Part shown: positions 17,802 to 25,642 of the stretch, piece by piece | Numbering within the stretch: position 1 is the first letter of the stretch | Layout of the letters: every line of letters starts with the position of its first letter | The notes under the pieces: model-generated | Seen by the model: the letters and a program-made list of their open reading frames with translations, nothing else | Told to the model about the DNA's origin: nothing | Databases searched by the model: none | NCBI RefSeq assembly: GCF_021223605.1 | Contig: NZ_CP075175.1 | Coordinates: 682,001 to 746,000 of the forward strand | DNA: 64,000 nucleotides | Source: Paenibacillus sp. 481 | GTDB taxonomy: Bacteria; Bacillota; Bacilli; Paenibacillales; Paenibacillaceae | Reading direction: 5' to 3' | Translations under genes and position numbers: made by a program

Positions 17802-19112
17802 TTATGGTGATACGGGCTGTTGAGCGTGCTGCTCTGTCCATACGATTCGTCCATCAACGAGTGTCATCACAGACCATCCTGTCAGCTTCCAGCCTGTAAA
17901 TGGCGTATTGCGTCCTTTTGTCAAGAAGGTGCTTGGGTCAACCTCACGCTCTGTCTCTAGGTCGATAACCGTCAAATCTGCTGGCATGCCTTCAAGCAAT
18001 TGTCCTGTATTTAGTCTAAAAATGCGCGCTGGGTCTGCTGTCATTCGCTGCACAAGCATGGAAAGTGTCCATTTGCCTGTCGCAACAAACTTCGTGTACA
18101 GCAGTGGGAATGCCGTTTCCAAACCGACGATTCCGAACGGTGCCAGTTCCATTCCTTTTGCCTTCTCTTCTTCGCTATGTGGCGCATGATCCGTTACGAT
18201 AATGTCGATCGTGCCATCCTCAAGTGCCTCGATGCATGCTGCTACGTCGCGTGGCGAACGAAGCGGCGGGTTCATTTTCCAGTTTGCATCCAATCCTGGG
18301 ATGTCTTCATCTGACAGCAACAGATGGTGCGGGCAAATTTCCGCCGTAACCCGAATACCTAGCTGCTTCGCTTGGCGGATAAGGCGAATCGACTGCTCTG
18401 TGCTGACGTGGCATACATGGTAGTGCACGCCTGTTGCTTCAGCAAGCAAAATGTCGCGACCGACATGAATCGCTTCAGATTCATTAGGGATACCTTTTAG
18501 GCCGTGCTTGCGAGCAAACTCACCGTCAGTAACCGCTGCACCTTTGACGAGCGAATCGTCTTCACAGTGCGCGATGACTGGCATATCAAGCTCGTGAGCC
18601 CGACTCATCGCATCCTTCATCATTTGCGCATTTTGCACGCCGACACCATCATCGGTAAAGCCGATAACTCCCGCTGCCTTCAAAGCTTCAAAATCCGTAA
18701 GCTCACGTCCAAGCTCGCTCTTCGTGATGGCTCCATACGGCAACACTTTAACTGCGCCCTCCGTCTTTGCCTTCTCTAGTATCCGTTCCACCGTCTCTGG
18801 TGTATCGATTACAGGGCGCGTATTCGGCATACATGCAATCGTAGTAAATCCGCCCTTAGCTGCTGACTGTGTACCTGTTGCAATCGTTTCTTTATATTCA
18901 AACCCCGGTTCACGTAAATGAACGTGCATATCGATAAAGCCGGGAGAAACGAATTTCCCGTTAACGTCGTGGATGTCTGCATCTGCTGCCTCAATGGGTT
19001 CATTCGCATCCGTGATGCGGCGAATAATTCCGTCCTCCACCCAGACGTTTGCTGCTGTCAATTGTCCGTCTTCGTTTAGCACCTTTGCATTTTTCAATAT
19101 AAGCATGTTCAT
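17802..19112 (-). CDS. pyrC: Dihydroorotase (class I)
   Basis: Cyclises carbamoyl aspartate to dihydroorotate. The 436-residue amidohydrolase has the zinc-binding DMHVHLREPG motif near the N terminus, the TDDGVGVQ segment, HCEDDSL, HVSTEQS and the catalytic TDHAPHSEEEK motif. This is the type I enzyme of Gram-positive pyr operons. I start it at ATG 19112, 5 nt after GAGAGGGG; ATG two codons downstream is also possible. It follows pyrB by about 60 nt. Confidence 0.97.
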   Translation of the reverse strand: MNMLILKNAKVLNEDGQLTAANVWVEDGIIRRITDANEPIEAADADIHDVNGKFVSPGFIDMHVHLREPGFEYKETIATGTQSAAKGGFTTIACMPNTRPVIDTPETVERILEKAKTEGAVKVLPYGAITKSELGRELTDFEALKAAGVIGFTDDGVGVQNAQMMKDAMSRAHELDMPVIAHCEDDSLVKGAAVTDGEFARKHGLKGIPNESEAIHVGRDILLAEATGVHYHVCHVSTEQSIRLIRQAKQLGIRVTAEICPHHLLLSDEDIPGLDANWKMNPPLRSPRDVAACIEALEDGTIDIIVTDHAPHSEEEKAKGMELAPFGIVGLETAFPLLYTKFVATGKWTLSMLVQRMTADPARIFRLNTGQLLEGMPADLTVIDLETEREVDPSTFLTKGRNTPFTGWKLTGWSVMTLVDGRIVWTEQHAQQPVSP

Positions 19113-19173
19113 TTCGTCCCCTCTCGAAAGCCAGTTGTCCATTCGTTTCTTTCAAGCTCAAGCTCACACAAAC

Positions 19174-20085
19174 TTACAGGAGCGCTCGCTCCATTACTGC
19201 CATCCGAACAGGTACTCCGTTCCCCATCTGGTCAAAAATACGTGCTTTGTCGCACTCAACAACGTTATCGTCAATTTCTACATTGCGATTGAACGGTGCC
19301 GGATGCATAATGATGCTGTTTGACTTAAGCTTGGCGGCGCGTTCAACCGTCATGCCGAACTCGGCGCGATACTGTTCCGCCGAACTCATAACGCTGCCAG
19401 CGTGGCGCTCTAACTGTACACGTAGTAGCATGACAACGTCTGCTTGCAGCGCTTCTTCCATGTTCACGTAGCGGACATTCAGATCCGCTGCCCTCATCTT
19501 GTCGGGAGCGCAGAAGCTTACGTTGGCTCCAAACTTAGTGAGACCCCAATAGTTAGAGCGTGCAACTCGGCTGTGCTGAACGTCACCGACGATGACGACG
19601 TTCAGCCCTTTCAGCTCCCCGAAATGTTTGCGCATCGTATACATATCCAACAGCGCTTGAGTCGGGTGTTCATTGTTGCCGTCACCAGCATTGACGAGCG
19701 GCATGCGCACACGTTCCGCAATTTGTTCCAAGAGACCTACCGGCTTCAAGCGAATGACTCCTGCATCCATTCCCATCGATTCCAGCGTGCGAACCGTATC
19801 GTAAATCGATTCGCCTTTCTCGACGCTGGATGCAACCGCGGAGAAGTTGATGACCTCCGCACCAAGCCGTTTCTGTGCCACCTCGAACGAACAGCGGGTA
19901 CGCGTACTGTTCTCGAAGAACATGTTCGTGACAAATTTCCCATCCAGCACCTTGCTCACTTTTTGCGGCTGCCGCTCCCAATGTTGGGCTCGGTCCAAAA
20001 TTGATTCGATTTCCTGCCTACTTAAGTGCTGTAGGCCAAGCAAGCTTCGTTCCTTTGTTGTATGCTGTATGTTCATGATTGCCAT
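19174..20085 (-). CDS. pyrB: Aspartate carbamoyltransferase catalytic subunit
   Basis: Condenses carbamoyl phosphate with aspartate. The 303-residue protein carries the carbamoyl-phosphate site STRTRCSFEVAQ, the HPTQALLD motif and the PAPFNR aspartate-binding segment. There is no pyrI regulatory chain, as in Bacillus. It begins 6 nt after pyrR with a GGGGG site 9 nt before ATG. In B. subtilis pyrP and an extra attenuator separate these genes; here they abut directly. Confidence 0.98.
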   Translation of the reverse strand: MAIMNIQHTTKERSLLGLQHLSRQEIESILDRAQHWERQPQKVSKVLDGKFVTNMFFENSTRTRCSFEVAQKRLGAEVINFSAVASSVEKGESIYDTVRTLESMGMDAGVIRLKPVGLLEQIAERVRMPLVNAGDGNNEHPTQALLDMYTMRKHFGELKGLNVVIVGDVQHSRVARSNYWGLTKFGANVSFCAPDKMRAADLNVRYVNMEEALQADVVMLLRVQLERHAGSVMSSAEQYRAEFGMTVERAAKLKSNSIIMHPAPFNRNVEIDDNVVECDKARIFDQMGNGVPVRMAVMERALL

Positions 20086-20091
20086 CTCATG

Positions 20092-20718
<627 letters not shown>

Positions 20719-20803
20719 TTATCGTAGCCGCATGTCACCCAGCTTGCTCCAGTATGCTACTGCTTTCGTTGCGCTATAACTTTTGTTATTTCCTAAAAAA
20801 GGT

Positions 20804-20836
20804 ACAAAAAAACTCCTTGCCCAAAGGCAAGGAGTT
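20804..20836 (-). terminator. PyrR-dependent attenuator terminator
   Basis: The 11-bp stem AACTCCTTGCC / GGCAAGGAGTT is followed by TTTTTTTGT on the minus strand. It lies within the pyr leader, about 170 nt before pyrR and downstream of the PyrR-binding loop, as expected of the classical attenuator. Confidence 0.9.
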
Positions 20837-21026
20837 GTATGCATACGAAATTACATAAACTGTGGTCTAGTGACGCGTGTAGATAGACACAATGCTCATC
20901 GTCGCATTGCCACCACTCTCTGTTGGTTAACAATGCCCATGCACCGCTCTCATCACACGCTCGACAGTTCATTCGAGCGTTACCTTGCCAGTCTCTCGGG
21001 ACTGATTTAAAGGTTCATATTCAACT
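20837..21026 (-). promoter_or_regulatory. pyr operon leader with PyrR-binding anti-antiterminator
   Basis: The leader contains CAGTCCCGAGAGACTG (20989-21004), matching the PyrR RNA loop consensus ARUCCNGNGAGGYU, followed by GCAAGG. A second stem (CGCTCGA / TCGAGCG region, 20958-20981) lies in between. PyrR-UMP stabilises this loop and so blocks the antiterminator. The 167 nt between the terminator and pyrR (20637-20803) hold nothing else that I recognise. Confidence 0.88.
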
Positions 21027-21032
21027 AACAGG

Positions 21033-21061
21033 ATTATGCCATTAAACCATACCAATGTCAA
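21033..21061 (-). promoter_or_regulatory. pyr operon promoter
   Basis: The -35 box TTGACA (21056-21061) and the -10 box CATAAT (21033-21038), with 17-bp spacing, lie just upstream of the leader and 22 nt after the dapL stop codon. Confidence 0.85.
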
Positions 21062-21082
21062 TGACTAATCGGCAACTAATTT

Positions 21083-22336
21083 TTAAAATACAAATTCAAC
21101 ATCTGTAAGACGGCGCTTCAAATCAGCAATAACGCGCGCTTCTTCCGCTTCACCACTCGCTTGGAACGTAACGGAGAAACGAACAAAACGTCCTGCATCA
21201 TCCCAAGGCACTGTGGAAATTAATTTTTCACGAATCAGATATTGAGAGAAATCTTCACCAGAAGTGAACTCGATTCCATTTTTCACACCTTTAGGAGCTT
21301 CTACATACAAGAAGAAAGATCCTTTTGGCTTCTCTGCTTTAAAGCCGATTTCGTTCAACGCAGATACGAGCAAGTTGTGACGACGAGAATATTTCTCCGC
21401 AATTTTTTCTGTGATTTCTGGACGAGCCAAACCGTATGCAGCTGCTTTTTGAATCGCGATAAATTGACCGGAATCATTGTTGTCTTTCACATCACTGAAC
21501 GCTTTTACGATCAATGGGTTACCCGCAACGAAACCAATCCGCCAGCCTGTCATATTGTACGATTTGGACAAGGAATGAAGCTCAACGCCCACGTCTTTAG
21601 CACCTGGAACGCTCAAGAAGCTGAGCGGCTTAACACCGTCATACGTCAATGCAGCGTACGGAGCATCGTGAACGACGATCACTTCGTGTTGCTTTGCCCA
21701 TGCAACGACTTCCTCAAAAAATGCTGCTGTTGCCGCTGCACCTGTCGGATTGTTCGGGTAGTTCAAGTAGAGCAACTTCGCACGTTTGCAAATGTCTTCA
21801 GGAATGCTGCTCAAGTCAGGCAAGAAGTTATTCTCTTTAGTCAACTGCACGTTGAACACTTCGCCACCCAAGTATTTCGTGTGCGTGCCAAGTACCGGAT
21901 AGCCTGGAACCGTCATAATCGTGACGTCGCCTGGGTTAATAAAGCAAGATGGCAACATAGCCAAAGCCGGCTTAGAACCGATTGAATGCACAACTTCCGT
22001 ATTGGCATCAATACCGTCAACGTTAAATACATCTTTCAAGTATTGAGCTGCTGCTTCCTTGAAATCTTGAATACCGTTGTCTGCATAGCCACGGTTCTCC
22101 GGCTTTGCCGCTTCTTCTGCCAATTTAGCTACGATACCCGCATCTGCCATCTCGTCCGGCTCGCCAACACCCATATCGATAAGCTCAACGTCAGGATGAG
22201 CAGCTTTGGCAGCAGCTTTAGCACGTTTAATCTTTTCAAACTTATAAATGTTTGTGTCTTTACCGTAATTTTCTCCACCGATGCGGTTTGCAAAGTTTTG
22301 TTGAATATAAGTGTCTTGATATTGTTGTATTGTCAT
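21083..22336 (-). CDS. dapL: LL-diaminopimelate aminotransferase (PLP, fold type I)
   Basis: A 417-residue class I/II aminotransferase. The N terminus RIGGENYGKDTNIYKFEKI and the LIDMGVGEPDEMAD segment are characteristic of LL-DAP aminotransferase, which makes LL-diaminopimelate directly from tetrahydrodipicolinate for lysine and peptidoglycan. The NPTG motif (YPNNPTGAAAT), the PLP lysine in SLSKSYNMTGWRIGF and the C-terminal RFVRFSVT arginine complete the fold. I start at ATG 22336, 11 nt after GAGGAG. General aminotransferases of this fold are hard to separate by eye, so the substrate is likely but not certain. Three 11-nt repeats lie upstream (22471-22503). Confidence 0.82.
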   Translation of the reverse strand: MTIQQYQDTYIQQNFANRIGGENYGKDTNIYKFEKIKRAKAAAKAAHPDVELIDMGVGEPDEMADAGIVAKLAEEAAKPENRGYADNGIQDFKEAAAQYLKDVFNVDGIDANTEVVHSIGSKPALAMLPSCFINPGDVTIMTVPGYPVLGTHTKYLGGEVFNVQLTKENNFLPDLSSIPEDICKRAKLLYLNYPNNPTGAAATAAFFEEVVAWAKQHEVIVVHDAPYAALTYDGVKPLSFLSVPGAKDVGVELHSLSKSYNMTGWRIGFVAGNPLIVKAFSDVKDNNDSGQFIAIQKAAAYGLARPEITEKIAEKYSRRHNLLVSALNEIGFKAEKPKGSFFLYVEAPKGVKNGIEFTSGEDFSQYLIREKLISTVPWDDAGRFVRFSVTFQASGEAEEARVIADLKRRLTDVEFVF

Positions 22337-22470
22337 GATGATTGCATCTCCTCTCAACTTCAAATCCTTCAATAACTATGCGTGAATCGCATCTTATTTG
22401 GAATGGACGAATAATGAAAACATTTGTACTTGTTGCATTTTTGCACGTTGCCTAGCCTAATGGCTAATAG

Positions 22471-22503
22471 GGTTCCGATTGATTCCTATTTGAATTCCAA
22501 TTG
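22471..22503 (-). repeat. Three 11-nt imperfect tandem units upstream of dapL
   Basis: On the minus strand CAATTGGAATT, CAAATAGGAAT and CAATCGGAACC follow each other without gap. The spacing of one helical turn is what an array of regulator half-sites would show. Confidence 0.4.
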
Positions 22504-22546
22504 ATGGTGAACAGCGAACAGCTTACTACGCCCTAGCCAACCGCAC

Positions 22547-23503
22547 TTAGCGGGTGCGCAATGAAGCAAGCAACAGTTCCATATCCTCTGGCAACGGGGC
22601 GGTAAATTCTAACGACTCACCTGTCGCCGGATGCACAAAGCCGAGCGTTGCAGCGTGCAGCGCTTGCCCGTCCATCGTAATTCCGCGCGTACCGCGACTG
22701 TACATCGGATCCCCGACAAGCGGATGTCCGATAAACTTCAGATGGACGCGAATCTGATGCGTCCGCCCTGTCTCCAGCTTCAGCTCCACAAAGGTCGCAT
22801 TGCCAAAGCGCTCAAGCACTCGGAAATGCGTCACCGCGTGCTTACTGTTGCGTTCCGTGACCGTATACATTTTACGGTCAGCCGCATCGCGACCAATCGG
22901 CGCATCAACTGTACCTTGGTCATGCGGAATATTGCCATGTACGAGCGCTAAATATTTACGCGTCACCGTATGATCTTTCAACTGCTGCGCAAGCGAGACG
23001 TGCGCACGATCATTTTTAGCGGCCATAAGCAAGCCTGACGTATCCTTATCGATACGATGCACAATACCCGGACGCAGCTCGCCATTTATACCTGACAAGT
23101 CTGTACAATGGTGCATAAGTGCGTTCACGACCGTACCAGACGTATGTCCTGGTGCAGGGTGAACGACCATGCCGCGCGGCTTATTGATGACGATCACATC
23201 TGCATCTTCATAATAAACGTCAAGCGGAATAGGTTGCGCTTCAATGTTTACCGAGGTTGCTTCAGGCGTGACAAGACGAATGACGTCACCAACTGCACAT
23301 TTGTGGTTAGTCTTAACGGCTGCGCCGTTCACTTTAACGTGGCCGTCACGAATCCACAGCTGCACTTGAGAACGGGACACATCTTCCTCCAATGATTCCG
23401 TCACAAATTTATCAATACGTTCCTTCGCCTGTTCGGGTGCAACAACCCACTCTAAAGCGTCTGTTTCCTCTTCGAGGCCATGTTGTTTATGTTGTTCGTT
23501 CAT
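22547..23503 (-). CDS. rluD: RluD-family 23S rRNA pseudouridine synthase (YlyB)
   Basis: A 318-residue enzyme that isomerises uridines in RNA, by family in 23S rRNA. An N-terminal S4 RNA-binding domain (about 28-78: ERIDKFVTESL, SRSQVQLWIRDG) precedes the catalytic domain, with the essential Asp152 in GIVHRIDKDTSGLL and the EFTAPLP ending. The position next to lspA and upstream of pyr matches Bacillus ylyB. It begins 21 nt after lspA, so the two are almost certainly co-transcribed. Confidence 0.93.
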   Translation of the reverse strand: MNEQHKQHGLEEETDALEWVVAPEQAKERIDKFVTESLEEDVSRSQVQLWIRDGHVKVNGAAVKTNHKCAVGDVIRLVTPEATSVNIEAQPIPLDVYYEDADVIVINKPRGMVVHPAPGHTSGTVVNALMHHCTDLSGINGELRPGIVHRIDKDTSGLLMAAKNDRAHVSLAQQLKDHTVTRKYLALVHGNIPHDQGTVDAPIGRDAADRKMYTVTERNSKHAVTHFRVLERFGNATFVELKLETGRTHQIRVHLKFIGHPLVGDPMYSRGTRGITMDGQALHAATLGFVHPATGESLEFTAPLPEDMELLLASLRTR

Positions 23504-23524
23504 GTGACATCCTAACCTTCTTCC

Positions 23525-24031
23525 TTATTGCTCACCGTCTGATGACTTAGAGCCGTCAATCTGTTTTTCCATTTCCCGCTCACGCTTTATTTCCAGTATC
23601 GCATCCAGCATGACGAAGGCCACACCTACACAAATCGCGATATCGGCCACATTAAAGATCGGGAACGTATACGATCCGAAATTAAAACGAAAGAAATCGA
23701 CGACTTCCCCCGTCAATAAACGATCAATAAAATTACCAATCGCTCCGCCAAGAATGAGGCTTAATCCTAGTGGAAGCGCAAATCCTGGCTGATGGCGAAC
23801 TTTACGCATGTACCAGATGATACCAATTACTACAATTATCGTCGTTACGATAAAAAACCAGCGTTGATCTTGTAAAATTCCGAAAGCAGCTCCGCGATTG
23901 CGATGTGAATAAAATGCAAAAAAGTCGCCTATTACCGGAATTTGTTCACCTAATTCCATTCGAGTCGCAACGAGCCATTTTGTTCCTTGATCAAGAAGCA
24001 ACACAATGACTGCGAGGATATAGTACCACAT
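23525..24031 (-). CDS. lspA: Lipoprotein signal peptidase (signal peptidase II)
   Basis: A 168-residue polytopic membrane aspartyl protease that cleaves lipoprotein signal peptides. It has four hydrophobic helices, the DQGTKWLV motif near the N terminus, and the two catalytic Asp motifs GNFIDRLLTGEVVDFF and FNVADIAICVG. A hydrophilic C-terminal tail (EREMEKQIDGSKSSDGEQ) is somewhat longer than usual. Its substrates include the lipoproteins at 2750, 7989 and 56240. Confidence 0.96.
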   Translation of the reverse strand: MWYYILAVIVLLLDQGTKWLVATRMELGEQIPVIGDFFAFYSHRNRGAAFGILQDQRWFFIVTTIIVVIGIIWYMRKVRHQPGFALPLGLSLILGGAIGNFIDRLLTGEVVDFFRFNFGSYTFPIFNVADIAICVGVAFVMLDAILEIKREREMEKQIDGSKSSDGEQ

Positions 24032-24090
24032 GGATTGCTGTCACCTCATTTTTAGTATGTAGACGTGTATGTAGACGGATGACTTGACTA

Positions 24091-24105
24091 CGAACGGACC
24101 GTTCG
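24091..24105. promoter_or_regulatory. Perfect 15-bp palindrome in the lspA leader
   Basis: CGAACGG-A-CCGTTCG lies about 30 nt downstream of the predicted lspA transcription start and 60 nt before its ATG. It could be an operator or a small RNA hairpin; no regulator is known. Confidence 0.35.
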
Positions 24106-24138
24106 CAATAAGCTCGCCATGACATGTCTGCATCGCTC

Positions 24139-24169
24139 ATTGTAACATATACGATTTTTTTTCGTCCAA
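24139..24169 (-). promoter_or_regulatory. Candidate lspA-rluD promoter
   Basis: On the minus strand, TTGGAC (24164-24169) and TACAAT (24139-24144) are separated by 19 bp, including an A8 tract. The spacing is slightly long. Confidence 0.45.
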
Positions 24170-24264
24170 TCCAATCCAACCCCTGTTGCATTTACCACGA
24201 TGTTTTTTTCGTGCCAACGCACAACCTATACCTACAGTTCAACCGACAGAAAGGTGTGTCCGCA

Positions 24265-25029
24265 ATGTCGAATCTTACATCGCAGCAGCAAGCAGCGCTT
24301 AAAGATCAACTGCTTCGCTCGAAGCAAAGCGTGGAACAACGGTTGCAGCAAGCTGATCATTATGGTCTTGGACACTCACTGCGTGACAACACCGGCGAAT
24401 TGTCCGGTATTGATAATCACCCTGCAGATATAGCTTCCGAGCTATATGAACGTGAAAAAGACATCTCCCTTAACGAACACGACGAAATATTGTTGGAACG
24501 TATTGACACTGCCTTGCAGCAAATGGAACGCGGCACTTACGGCATTTGTGTCGTATGTGGTCAACCGATCCCATTCGAGCGCTTGGAAGCCATTCCATCG
24601 ACCATGTATTGCATCAAGGATTACCCTGAACATTTTGTATCTCACGGTCGTCCAGTTGAAGAACAGGTTCTTCAACCACCATTTGGGCGTACAAGTTTTG
24701 ATGAGGTAGAAACGCAAAATGGTTTTGACGGTGAAGATGCTTGGCAAATTGTTGAAGCTTGGGGCACATCTAATACCCCTGCCATGCAGGAAGGAAACGA
24801 TATCGATAGCTACGATCGCATGTATATCGAGGCTTCCGAAGAGCTTGACGGCTTTGTTGAGCCGTTTGAAAGCTTTATCGCAACCGATCTCACAGGCCGG
24901 CATGTCTCTGTTATTCGCAACAAAACGTACAAGCGCTATATGTCTGCTGGTGAAGGCGAGCCTTTACTTGAGCCAGACGTATACGCAAATGTGGATGATT
25001 TGGACGATCGAAACAGCGTGTACGAATAG
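24265..25029 (+). CDS. ylyA: YlyA-like DksA/TraR-family RNA polymerase-associated protein
   Basis: A 254-residue protein on the plus strand. An N-terminal coiled-coil (LKDQLLRSKQSVEQRLQQA) and the HPADIASELYEREKD segment lead to a DksA-type zinc finger with Cys95 and Cys98 (CVVCGQPIPFERL) and Cys116; the expected fourth Cys is replaced. An acidic C-terminal half of about 130 residues follows. Placement between ileS and lspA matches B. subtilis ylyA, whose product binds RNA polymerase and affects sigma-G genes. ATG 24265 has AAAGGTG 8 nt upstream. The stop codon directly abuts the stop codon of the convergent DUF5665 gene. Confidence 0.88.
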   Translation: MSNLTSQQQAALKDQLLRSKQSVEQRLQQADHYGLGHSLRDNTGELSGIDNHPADIASELYEREKDISLNEHDEILLERIDTALQQMERGTYGICVVCGQPIPFERLEAIPSTMYCIKDYPEHFVSHGRPVEEQVLQPPFGRTSFDEVETQNGFDGEDAWQIVEAWGTSNTPAMQEGNDIDSYDRMYIEASEELDGFVEPFESFIATDLTGRHVSVIRNKTYKRYMSAGEGEPLLEPDVYANVDDLDDRNSVYE

Positions 25030-25362
25030 TTAATAATACAATTTTGTATCGAGCTGTCGTTGCACGATTCGCACAATATCGGCAATAAAATCACCGATAA
25101 TAGGCAAATTCAACGCTCCCAGCACTTGCAGTAAGTACACGATTAGCGCCGTGAAAATGGTGAATCCGATCGCTATGCCGACGCCGCGCGCTGTGCCAGC
25201 AAGCAAATTCACCCATAACAGCTTGCTTGGCTTAAATAGCAGTTCGGTATATTCAGCGATACGTGACTTTTCCAATTGCTGCGCCATCTGCACCGTATAT
25301 TCATGAATTTGTTCAACGAGATGGCCCATTTCACGTTTCGTTTCATCTTCTTGCATCGACAT
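25030..25362 (-). CDS. DUF5665-family small membrane protein
   Basis: A 110-residue protein with a charged N-terminal half (VEQIHEYTVQMAQQLEKS), then LLFKPSKLLWVNLLAGTARGVG, and one long hydrophobic segment at about 58-85 (IGFTIFTALIVYLLQVLG), followed by an amphipathic end. The layout matches the DUF5665 family, whose function is unknown. A GAGGAG site lies 8 nt before ATG. It is preceded by a hairpin with a T-rich tail only about 20 nt upstream, so it may be controlled by attenuation or read-through from ileS. Confidence 0.75.
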   Translation of the reverse strand: MSMQEDETKREMGHLVEQIHEYTVQMAQQLEKSRIAEYTELLFKPSKLLWVNLLAGTARGVGIAIGFTIFTALIVYLLQVLGALNLPIIGDFIADIVRIVQRQLDTKLYY

Positions 25363-25642
25363 ATTATCGACTCCTCTTTCCGGTAAAAAGGTAAAGAGAG
25401 CGCCCCTCGCCTTTACATTTGCTTGGGCGAGATCGACGCTCTCCTGTCATATGTTCGGCCTGCTTGCGGAACTGAGGCTACACGTTGCATGAATATATGG
25501 ATACGCCTTACAGCGTACCCTGCATGCAACGTGTAGCCCTTTCCGTCTTATAGGGTAGTGTAGCCTATAGCAAGCTTTCCCATTCCGGTCTGATTCGTGC
25601 GATTAACATGACTCACGGTTAACATGACTCACGGTTTCGTGC
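25363..25642 (-). other. Structured intergenic region between ileS and the DUF5665 gene
   Basis: Read on the minus strand, this 280-nt gap holds in order: two copies of a 16-nt tandem repeat (25603-25634); a first GGCTACAC (25558-25565); a large hairpin with a perfect 16-bp outer stem (arms 25523-25538 and 25476-25491) enclosing an inner stem (GGGTACGC/GCGTATCC, one G-U); and a hairpin GAGAGCG / CGCTCTC followed by TTTACCTTTTTACC. No coding frame is apparent. Confidence 0.6.
25384..25443 (-). terminator. Hairpin with T-rich tail before the DUF5665 gene
   Basis: Stem GAGAGCG/CGCTCTC plus inner CTCGCC/GGCGAG, followed by TTTACCTTTTT on the minus strand. It may terminate ileS transcription or act as an attenuator for the next gene, whose ribosome binding site begins about 10 nt later. 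Confidence 0.6.

Noticed and set aside
19444-20004. Plus-strand open frame of 186 codons across pyrB
   Set aside because: Antisense to pyrB, without a ribosome binding site or sensible protein composition.
21242-21985. Plus-strand open frame of 247 codons across dapL
   Set aside because: Antisense shadow of dapL; no ribosome binding site and a protein rich in Arg, Cys and Phe.
24061-24264. Sigma-G or sigma-F promoter for ylyA
   Set aside because: I looked for it because of the sporulation link, but no pair of boxes with acceptable spacing is visible.
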